A stretch of DNA of 64,000 bases from NCBI GenBank assembly GCA_000442125.1, contig KE546970.1, positions 434,001 through 498,000 on the forward strand. The letters are read 5' to 3'. The notes below the pieces were generated by a model. That model did not search any database. It was not told the DNA's origin and was given only the letters and a program-made list of their open reading frames with translations. A program made the position numbers and the translations under genes. Below, in pieces: positions 56,457 through 64,000 of the stretch (positions within the stretch are counted from its first letter, which is position 1; each line of letters starts with the position of its first letter). The DNA comes from Opeltia flavorubescens. Its lineage: Eukaryota; Ascomycota; Lecanoromycetes; Teloschistales; Teloschistaceae.

Positions 56457-57975
56457 TTACATCCTCGCCTGCCGAAACCATTCCTCCTTCCTCCTCTCAT
56501 CCTCCCCTTGAAAGCCACCCATATCAAACTCCCTTTCTCCATCTTGCATATCCCTCTCCCTCCCCACCTCCTCCAACCCCACCACACTATCCTTGCTTTC
56601 CACATCGCCTAACCTGCCGAAACCCCTGACCGCTCCTCCACCAGATCTCGCGTTTGCAGGAGTGCCGCTGCCAGCCTCATAGCTCGACTTATTTCCTGTT
56701 TTCCTGGAGACGAAGTTGGAACGGCGGAACAGGGCTGGAAGGGTAGGGAGGCAGCCACAGATGATTCCGATATTGGACTCGACAATGCCGAGGACGGTGA
56801 CGGGGACCGCGTTCCATACATCGTCCTTTTGGCGAACGAGGACGACACGGTAGTAGAGAGAGATGATGGAGCAGAGGCACGCACTGTAGATTGAATGAAG
56901 GGGAAAAGGTCAGCGTCTAGACTGTCTTGCTTATGCATGCCCAAATTGTGACAATACACTGTAATGCATGCTCTTTTTGCAACGCTAGTGTAAATAACCG
57001 CGGCAGTACATTTGAGTGGTTTATGCAAGAAACAATTTTCTAAAAGGACGGTAGCAACTTACAGGAACCCTGTGAAGAAAATGGCCAGCAGACCAAATTT
57101 CTTCTTTGACGGCAATTGAAGGCTTGAGATGGCGGCCAAAGGAATCGAAAGGATATAGAAATCGTCAACAATATTAATCGCGGTCGTGACGAGACCCAGT
57201 GTCTTCAATTGCATTGCGCAAGTTTGCGCCTTGCTCTCGCAGAGGAAGGCATACAGGAAGACGTAGATGAAGTAGAAGATGACATTGAACGTGACGCCGA
57301 AATAGATCAGGTACCGCATCACGTCACTCGGGCTGAAGAGTCGGTAGTAGAGTATGAAGAAGCAGAGCTTGGTGAATAGTATCGTGGGTCCGTAGAAGGC
57401 TTGAATGAATGTAATTTCCTAGAAGATATGTCAGCTTCAATCGCTGTAAGTCGTAGCTCACAGAATTATCTTTACATTAAGGAGGCTGTGGGTCATCGTT
57501 GAGAGGGGAATATTCCAGGTATGGACTGCATATCCACGTTCCCATACTACTGCCTGTTAGTCTTCGATGGTCATCGTTCAGATGTGACTTTACCATCGAT
57601 TGCAACGCCCATGTACGCAAAGGAACAGGCCTATACGAATTTTGGTCAGGAATGTGTAAGCATCAGCGGGCAAAGGGCGAGCCAACGAACACAAGCCAGC
57701 AGGCATATATCTAATCTAGTGGTCAGCGGACTACAATCAAGTCGAAATTCGATTGAGAACCTACAATCATCCCATCCTGTCGATCGCGAGACGAAGACTT
57801 TGGTATACATCCGGGCACAAACAAAAAGAAACATAAGGATTGTGAAAAGAACAATCACACCGATGGCGGTGGGTGCCCTTGATTGCGGGTTTACGAGATT
57901 CGGGATGATTGTTGGTGAGGGGGGTAAAGCAATGGGTATCTTGGAGGGGTCCATGCCCGGAGGTAGGTTCTCCAT
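56457..57975 (-). CDS. Fungal rhodopsin-domain (SAT4-like) seven-helix membrane protein
   Basis: 374 aa from six exons: 57975-57765, 57710-57691, 57630-57594, 57549-57476, 57418-57063 and 56883-56457. It belongs to the Pezizomycotina family with a rhodopsin-like fold (also seen in Pth11-type proteins, but without CFEM here). Helices include PTAIGVIVLFTILMFLFVCA, FIQAFYGPTILFTKLCFFIL, YLIYFGVTFNVIFYFIYVFL and FGLLAIFFTGFLACLCSII. Family motifs are STGWDDY after TM2, a TxxxDFYILSIPLAA segment (INIVDDFYILSIPL) and GIVESNIGIICGCLPTLPAL near TM7. A charged cytoplasmic tail of about 100 residues follows. Exon 2 is only 20 nt and its donor is GTTCGT, so the short-exon part is the least certain. The ligand, if any, is unknown. 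Confidence 0.85.
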
Positions 57976-59276
57976 GATGTAGGAGATTGCAGAGATATTC
58001 AAAGTTTAGGTTTTTGAGTAAAGACCTGACTAAAGCTCTAAGCAATAAACGAAAGACACACGAGAAGCTACAACAACTCAAATGAAACAAGTTGGATACA
58101 AGGAAAGAGAGGAGATAATGTAGCCACAGTACCTCGAGTACTCGGCGTATCGGAATTACAACGGTGTGTAGGGTATGGCAGCATGAAACGTGGATCGACG
58201 TCTACATGAATGGCACGAGACGTTCTACGTGCTGCTGCCTCTACGTGCTACTGTCGGAGCAAAACGGTCATCCAATGAGTGCTTGGAGAAGAGGCTGGTG
58301 GGCGTGAAGGCTTCGAAACGATCTCCGTGGTCGGTAAGCTCCGAGTATAATGATTTGGACGCATGCTGGGAGTAGCTAAAACGATCCACTTGGTTGATTA
58401 AGCGCGAAAGGAAGACGGCAGGTAGCGTTTCCCCACGTACAGAGTAGGAGAAAGTCAATTGCTCTTCGGAAGAAAGAAAAGAAAACGGCAAGCAAGGTCC
58501 ATGCGCTAGAAGTATGGGGACTTGAAACAATGCTGGAAATCGGAAGTAAACGCTTGGACGGTGCAGCTGGCGGTTGAAAGCGAAGCAGAAGGCTGGTCAA
58601 AGTAGTAGCAATAACACAAGAAACAATCGAGACTGAAGCAGCACCCACTGATGTACACTTGTACATGCCGTTCGCTTGACTGAGTGGAAAGGCGAATAGT
58701 CCGCTGCAGCTTGATTGGCCACAGAGCAAGACGATATGAGGCAGCGGGTGAAGTTGAAATTGGCAATCGAGTGGTGGAGATTTGAGCATCGAATGGAAAG
58801 ATTAAGCCAGAGATCGACGCTGCATGACGGTCTGGAAGCCGCCGCTAGTCTCAAGTGTGTCGTGCAGCAGCATCGGAAGAAAGAAGTATTGTAAGAGAAA
58901 AGTGATTTGCTCGCCACAATACTCCTTCAAGAATCAGTCAACAGTCAAGCGTAGTACAGAGATGAAAATTCTTGTCCCACAGCCGCCCATCGAAGCACTC
59001 TCATTGCCTACTGGAACAAGCCATTTAATGACAGTTGATTTATCAAGTGAGATTATAGCCCTTCATCGTCGGCTCAATCTCTCCTAAAATCTTCCTTTGG
59101 GGAACGATTCACAAGGCAGATAAGAACGGAATATGTAGCATAGAATTCGCTACCATTTGAGACTGGCACAAATAGCGGATGCATCGCTCGCTCTAAGTAA
59201 TACATGTTGTCAAGGTTTTCGAGGCTACATAGCCTGCAAAGAAGAGGTGATTTCCTTCTCAAACAATCTTTCGCAA
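57976..59276. other. Long intergenic region
   Basis: About 1.3 kb between the rhodopsin-like gene start and the prohibitin-2 stop. Around 58200-58250 a short imperfect repeat of CTACGTGCTGCTG/CTACGTGCTACTG is visible. No gene is supported. Confidence 0.45.
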
Positions 59277-60408
59277 TCAGCCACTCTTCTTGAAATCCTC
59301 ATTCGATGCCCCGACGTTAAGCCCCAACCCATTCGCATCGAGATACAGTTTGTTCTTCCCTCCAGCCTCCTGCAAGATAGCTGCAATATTTCTGGCATTC
59401 TCGATTTGCCTCAAATCCACGTAGCTTCTGCTCTTCTTGATTGCGTCTCCGATAAGCTCCGCCGACCGGGCTTCACCTTGTGCTCGTACAACTGTTGCTT
59501 GCTTCTCTTGACGCGCTTTATCGACCACGAATGCCGCTCGCTGCGCTTCTTGCTGCGCTACTTGCTTGGCCTCGACAGCAGCGGTAAACTCAGGGGAAAA
59601 GGCGAGATGCTAGATAGATTTGTCAGTACATATAGACTTCTTCGACTATATCATTGGTGACAAGTGGACGTACGGTGAGGGAAACATCATCAAGCATGAT
59701 ATTGAACCTTGCAGCTCGCCTAGAAAGATTCTCCCTGACCAGTCTCGCGACGTTTTCTCTTTGCGTGATCAGCTGGCTTGCATTGAACTGTGCAACAACG
59801 CTCTTCAGAACTTCGTTGACGATGGAAGGAAGGACTCGCTCGTCGTAGTCGGTGCCTAACGTCCGATAGATCTGGGGAAGAGCGTCGACTCGTGGTTTTG
59901 AAAGGACACGACAGGTGATGTTGACCATCTGGAGATCTTTGGTGCCGGTGAGAGAGGCGACATTTCGAGGTTTCGCTCGGACGTCGTATTGGATGGGTGT
60001 TTCAAACCAGGGAATGTTGAAGTGGGTGCCTAGCCGACATTAATCTCCCATCTTGAAAAGTACATGGTAATGATCTGGATGGTAATACGATACTCACCTT
60101 CGTTGTAGATTTCCTTCTGAACTCCTCCTATTCTAGTGTACTTGATAGCTCGATGACCACCGTCCACTGTAACCCGTCAAATTTTTCCACAACCCTAGTG
60201 CGTGCAAGCAGATATATTTACCGTTAAAGAGAGCGTTGTTCACAATAAGATAACCTCCTCCTAGAATCATCAGTCCGCCGAAAATCCCTAAGCTACCCTT
60301 TGGAGGACGTCCTCCGCCGAAGCCGCCCCCGAAGCCGCCTTTCCCACCACGCTGTTGCTGGATACTTTGCTGTAGCTTCCGCGCCCAATCTTGAGGGTTT
60401 TGTGCCAT
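59277..60408 (-). CDS. PHB2: Prohibitin-2
   Basis: Inner-mitochondrial-membrane ring subunit, partner of prohibitin-1, which stabilises newly made respiratory proteins and membrane organisation. Exons 60408-60222, 60166-60098, 60029-59674 and 59609-59277 give 314 aa. The start is [20 protein letters not shown], then a Gly-rich stretch and a membrane helix ([20 protein letters not shown]). The PHB/SPFH domain follows ([56 protein letters not shown]). The C-terminal coiled coil is [20 protein letters not shown] and [15 protein letters not shown]. It is divergent from the Rna15 homologue with 344 bp between starts. Confidence 0.96.
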
Positions 60409-60752
60409 ATCGAAACTATGCAAGCTGTAGTGATCGGGTTCGAAGTGAGCAAATACTGGTTCCGTATTTCGAAAAATATGGACGGGTAAGTGAGGTTGGA
60501 TGTAAAGGCGCACGGGACTAGCGCGGCGTCCCCGTATCAAATGTCTCAAACCTCCGCAATCCGCACGTCTGCACGATTATTTCAAAGACAAAGAAAATGT
60601 TACAAACTAACACTCAATTCACCCAGAAGGATATTCACTCAAAGATATCAAGAAAGTCAAATCCTGATGATTAGATGAAGTGAATGAAGCTCGGTAGCTC
60701 ACGTTCAGTATCTAAAAGCATTGTACATTGATTTGGACAAAGGAAGTGAAAG
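60409..60752. promoter_or_regulatory. Divergent promoter, PHB2 / RNA15
   Basis: 344 bp between divergent ATGs, presumed shared promoter; individual elements not resolved. Confidence 0.35.
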
Positions 60753-61736
60753 ATGGCTACAGACGCGCAGAAGGAAGGCAAAAATGTCTTCATAGGCAAT
60801 ATACCGTATCAATTATCAGAAGAGGCCGTGATAGATATCGCTAGCTCGTGCGGTCAGGTCGTCTCTTTCCGTTTAGTCTCAGATCCCGAGACAGGTCGAC
60901 CTAGAGGCTACGGTTTCTGCGAATACACAGATAAAGACGCCGCAGCTTCTGCCATTCGAAATTTAGACGGTTATCAAGTCATGAATCGCGAATTACGCGT
61001 CGCCTATTCCCACCAAGGGCCCAAAGACGACGGCGACTCCACCGCACGCAACAACAATCAGCAGCCATTACAACAACAACCAACCAATGGCCAAATTCAA
61101 CCTCCCCCCTCGAACGGTCTCCCTACCCTTCCTCCTGGTGTCGACCTACCCCCCGGTCTCACCTGCCCTGATGCCATCTCCAAAACCATCAACCTCCTCC
61201 CCACCGAACAATTACTCGACATCCTCACCCAAATGAAAACCCTCGCCACAAACGACCCTCAAAAAGCGACAGAACTCCTACGTCAAGCTCCCCAGCTCTC
61301 CTTCGCCATATTCCAAGCTATGCTCCTCATGGGCCTTGTCGATACCGCCGTCCTCGCCTCGGTCGTCGAACAAGCCCCGCAGGCGGTACCACCACCCCAG
61401 CAGACACAACCACCAGCACCACAAAACATGCCACCATCGCGACCACTACCTCAGGGATACCATCAACCTCCTCCTCCGATCTCACAACAGCAATTCGGTC
61501 AATACGGTTTACCCGGGCATGTCCCCACACCTCCGCTGCATGGTCAACCATATCAGCCGCCACCCATGCATTCGCAGCAGCCACCACCTCAGCAACAGCC
61601 TCAGGCCCCGCAAGGATTCGGAGTGGATAAAGAGACGTTGATCAAGCAGGTTCTGGCAATGCCGCAGCACGAGATAGATGCCCTACCGCCAGCGCAGAGG
61701 GATCAGATCATGGAGTTGAAGGCAAGATTTTCATAG
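60753..61736 (+). CDS. RNA15: mRNA 3'-end processing factor, CstF-64/Rna15-like
   Basis: Cleavage-factor IA subunit that binds U/A-rich elements near poly(A) sites; nuclear. Single exon, 327 aa. One RRM at residues 10-90 has RNP2 NVFIGNIPYQ and RNP1 RGYGFCEYTD. A hinge domain at about 145-215 (SKTINLLPTEQLLDILTQMK, AIFQAMLLMGLVD) should bind the CstF-77/Rna14 partner. A Pro/Gln-rich stretch leads to the C-terminal helical domain (TLIKQVLAMPQHEIDALPPA, QRDQIMELKARF), which binds Pcf11. No intron breaks the gene. Confidence 0.96.
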   Translation: MATDAQKEGKNVFIGNIPYQLSEEAVIDIASSCGQVVSFRLVSDPETGRPRGYGFCEYTDKDAAASAIRNLDGYQVMNRELRVAYSHQGPKDDGDSTARNNNQQPLQQQPTNGQIQPPPSNGLPTLPPGVDLPPGLTCPDAISKTINLLPTEQLLDILTQMKTLATNDPQKATELLRQAPQLSFAIFQAMLLMGLVDTAVLASVVEQAPQAVPPPQQTQPPAPQNMPPSRPLPQGYHQPPPPISQQQFGQYGLPGHVPTPPLHGQPYQPPPMHSQQPPPQQQPQAPQGFGVDKETLIKQVLAMPQHEIDALPPAQRDQIMELKARFS

Positions 61737-63006
61737 TCGTCATCTTACACGCACGACCGGCGTTGTCAGTTCAGGCCATGTGTCGGATTTGAGTGTCGAA
61801 CTTGGAGACACATTTTGGCTTGGGAAATAGCATTTAGCGAGGCGTTACAGAAAGGAGGGCCTCCGGTATGAATGGGAAGATTAAGAGACATCCGAGATTT
61901 ACCCCTCCACTAAGCCCTCCGAAGCCATTTTCTTCAACGATCTTCAATCCCTTGGCATTGAGTGCGACTGCTGATGGATCGATCCATCGCTTTTTGCGCA
62001 TTCAATACCTCGATCCCATAGATTCATGAGTCTTAGATAAAGCGAATCTTTCCAAAAAAGATTGGTTGTTGCTCACATGTCTGCGCACTAAGGCGGTCCA
62101 TGGGTGCTTAGAACCCAGGACTGTGGGAATATTCTAGGGAACGTGAGGTTGCATTAATGCTGAGACCGTAGCTAAAAACAAACCTCCCATACCCGGCTCT
62201 TCAACATCAATCACTTTAAGACCATTCTTGAATTACTGCTCCTGATGGAAGAAATTCAATTTCTATAGTTGTACCGAATATTAAATCAATCTGTCATGGT
62301 GCCAGGATCATCCTGTGTTTTCATCTCCCACAAGTCCAGATACCCCTGCCAAAGAATGTAATTTGACACCGTTTTTTAGATACCCGTGATCAAGCACGAG
62401 TTGCATACTGCAGAACCAAGGACCCAAGGAGGATCATCCTCTGCACTTTTCACAAATTTGCCCCTACGCTTTCCAAGGCTTGAAACCAGGGGAGCCTTTC
62501 CACACAAACAGCCCATGACCATACGTGTAATCACACGAAATGCGAAGTGACGGTAACCTCGACGAGTCTGAATAGGAGATTTGATAACGAAGGGAGCAGG
62601 TACCAAGTGCGATGTGAAATATGCTATACTCATTGGACTTTGACATTTGGAGGCCCGGCCAGATCGCGCTCTTAGAGCCTGGGAAATGGTTGAGGGACGG
62701 TATGGGTGGGTTGGATTTTATGATTAGCAATCCTAGCTGATCGATAAGCTTTTCCAACGGACTAGCTTTGGAGCGTACTTCTCTGTAAGGACTCTGTATA
62801 TAGGGAGCTTACCAGAACAACACCTGTTCGGAGAGCAAAGGCACCTCGTTCTCCATGGGAAGAAAAATAGTCAGGATTCTGGCGATGGACAAGATCAGGG
62901 CGCTGAGCCCTTATCGTTTAAAACCGAGTGTTCAAGATCGCTCGACTAGTATCTTGATCAGTGGTAAGTTTTCGGAAAGCCAGAGTGTCATTTAAGACTC
63001 CTCGTC
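61737..63006. other. Long intergenic, convergent genes
   Basis: About 1.27 kb with no supported gene; minus-strand frames of 85-97 codons near 62376-62757 have no recognisable content. Confidence 0.45.
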
Positions 63007-63981
63007 CTACTTGAGGCGGTTGGCGTCGAGTTCCGTGTGGGGCTCTCGATCCCACAACTCATGACGGATAGACGCGCCATCTTTCTCTGGCATCGGGCTC
63101 TTGCCATCGATCTGTGAAAATGGTGAATCTGTAAAATAATGTTGGGATCTTTTGATATAGGGCTCTATCACTTACCTCATGGACGCTGATTCTCTCCGGT
63201 GACGACTTGGAAGAGCTCCGTTTACGGATCAAGAAAACCCAAACAAGGGCTCCAGCGATCATAATTCCAACAACAGAGCAGCCTACTGCGACCCCAATGG
63301 TACCAGATGTGCTAAGACCGGATGAATCCTGGCGCTTGGGAGCACCAGTGACGACACCAGGAATCGTTGGAGTAGTAGGGAAGGCTCTTGAGGTGGAAGC
63401 AGTAGTCAATCCCGTAGTCATCGTTGTCGCTGAGCTTGTTGAGCTAGCCGATAGAGGTGCCGCGAGGATGCTAGCGATACGTATTCCGTCACCTCGAGAA
63501 CAACAAGTCGTGTTATCAGCGCCACAGCAATAGCTCCCATCGTTACAATCTGTAACCTGAACATCGCTGGAGGAGTAGTTCAGCACTGTGTCTTTATCGC
63601 GAGTTGAAACGTTAGTCAAACACTACTTCTTGTATTTTCAGCGTTGGCCTCCTAACCTTCTGATATACCCATGTCGCTTGATGCGTTCCCGCTCCCTTCG
63701 ATACATAGCTGAAGGCATAGTGGGCTCTTCCATGTTGGGTCGGTACAGCTATCTCGGAAAACGTGCCCACCACCACCACAGAGACCATTAGAGAGACACT
63801 GATCAGGGAAACTGGAGCGGTTGAGTGCACAACACATGGATCCGGTCTCTGCGGTGGTCGGATTACAAGGTGTGTAGAAGGGATCCTCGACAAATCCGCC
63901 ATCAGGTCGATAGCAATTGACTGCTAGAAGATCGCGGGTGAAGAGTGAAGCTACAAGCAAGAGAGTGGAAAAGAGCAACAT
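63007..63981 (-). CDS. Secreted Cys-rich, single-pass membrane protein
   Basis: Three exons, 63981-63657, 63585-63176 and 63111-63007, give 279 aa. A signal peptide (MLLFSTLLLVASLFTRDLLA) is followed by a Cys-rich extracellular part: NCYRPDGGFVEDPFYTPC, SMCCALNR, DQCLSNGLC, SPLCLQLC, then DCNDGSYCCGADNTTCC. Next come a Ser/Thr-rich stalk, one membrane helix (TIGVAVGCSVVGIMIAGALV), a basic stop-transfer (IRKRSSSKSS) and a short cytoplasmic tail ending HTELDANRLK. This architecture is common in Pezizomycotina and often annotated as a Mid2/WSC-like or hypothetical surface protein. A cell-wall or environmental sensing role is possible but unproven. The end exon was chosen because GTAAGT...CACAG splicing gives the family-like IDGKSPMPEKDG tail. 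The start is 20 bases from the window edge, so an earlier start cannot be excluded. Confidence 0.83.
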
Positions 63982-64000
63982 ATTCAAAAGGGTTGCGCTA

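Overview
This is a gene-dense nuclear segment of a filamentous ascomycete. Genes carry several short introns (mostly 45-80 nt, GT-AG, often with a CTAAC/CTGAC-type branch site), lie on both strands at about one per 2 kb, and include families typical of Pezizomycotina: a Zn2Cys6 regulator, a DUF3824 protein, an ArAE_2/BRE4-like membrane protein, a fungal rhodopsin-fold membrane protein and an 'ipa'-type family. The overall mix suggests Leotiomycetes, but that is an inference. Five isolated N bases (3900, 12716, 20893, 31094, 51182) mark it as draft sequence.

Layout. 1-4.2 kb: 5' part of an MFS sugar/quinate-type transporter and a Zn2Cys6 regulator, both on the minus strand. 4.4-7.2 kb: a helix-hairpin-helix protein interrupted by an in-frame TAG, then a mitochondrial-type SDR. 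7.6-12.5 kb: fimbrin and a cytochrome P450. 14-17.4 kb: two coiled-coil proteins. 18-20 kb: ribosomal proteins L30 and L10 in tandem. 21.4-24.8 kb: a secreted Kex2-repeat precursor that appears fused to a LysM domain, followed upstream by a frameshifted 2-oxoglutarate oxygenase. 25.2-31.3 kb: Aip1, complex I 24-kDa subunit, mitochondrial S18 and SAGA Hfi1/Ada1. 31.8-40.4 kb: an ArAE_2/BRE4-like protein, Imp3 and a very long RS/Gly-Ala protein (DUF3824). 41.1-48.1 kb: DDHD phospholipase, a 519-bp MITE, Dim1, a hotdog thioesterase and a zinc-finger protein. 48.4-55.4 kb: a PXA-PX sorting nexin and an 'ipa'-type gene with a probable frameshift. 56.4-64 kb: rhodopsin-like protein, prohibitin-2, an Rna15/CstF64 homologue and a single-pass Cys-rich surface protein.

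Most genes are housekeeping and do not form one pathway. Several lie in divergent pairs sharing 200-350 bp promoters, including complex I 24-kDa/mitochondrial S18, Dim1/thioesterase, prohibitin-2/Rna15, ArAE_2 protein/Imp3 and oxygenase/Aip1.

The most unusual locus is the precursor at 21406-22780. It has a signal peptide, five near-identical Lys-Arg-delimited copies of a two-cysteine peptide (QEHCWEAPDGQ[I/V]HC), an unrelated cysteine-bearing peptide between copies 3 and 4, and a C-terminal LysM domain joined in phase by an intron. The five copies differ at many synonymous sites but at only one amino-acid position in the core. This points to selection on a released, possibly pheromone-like or RiPP-like peptide.
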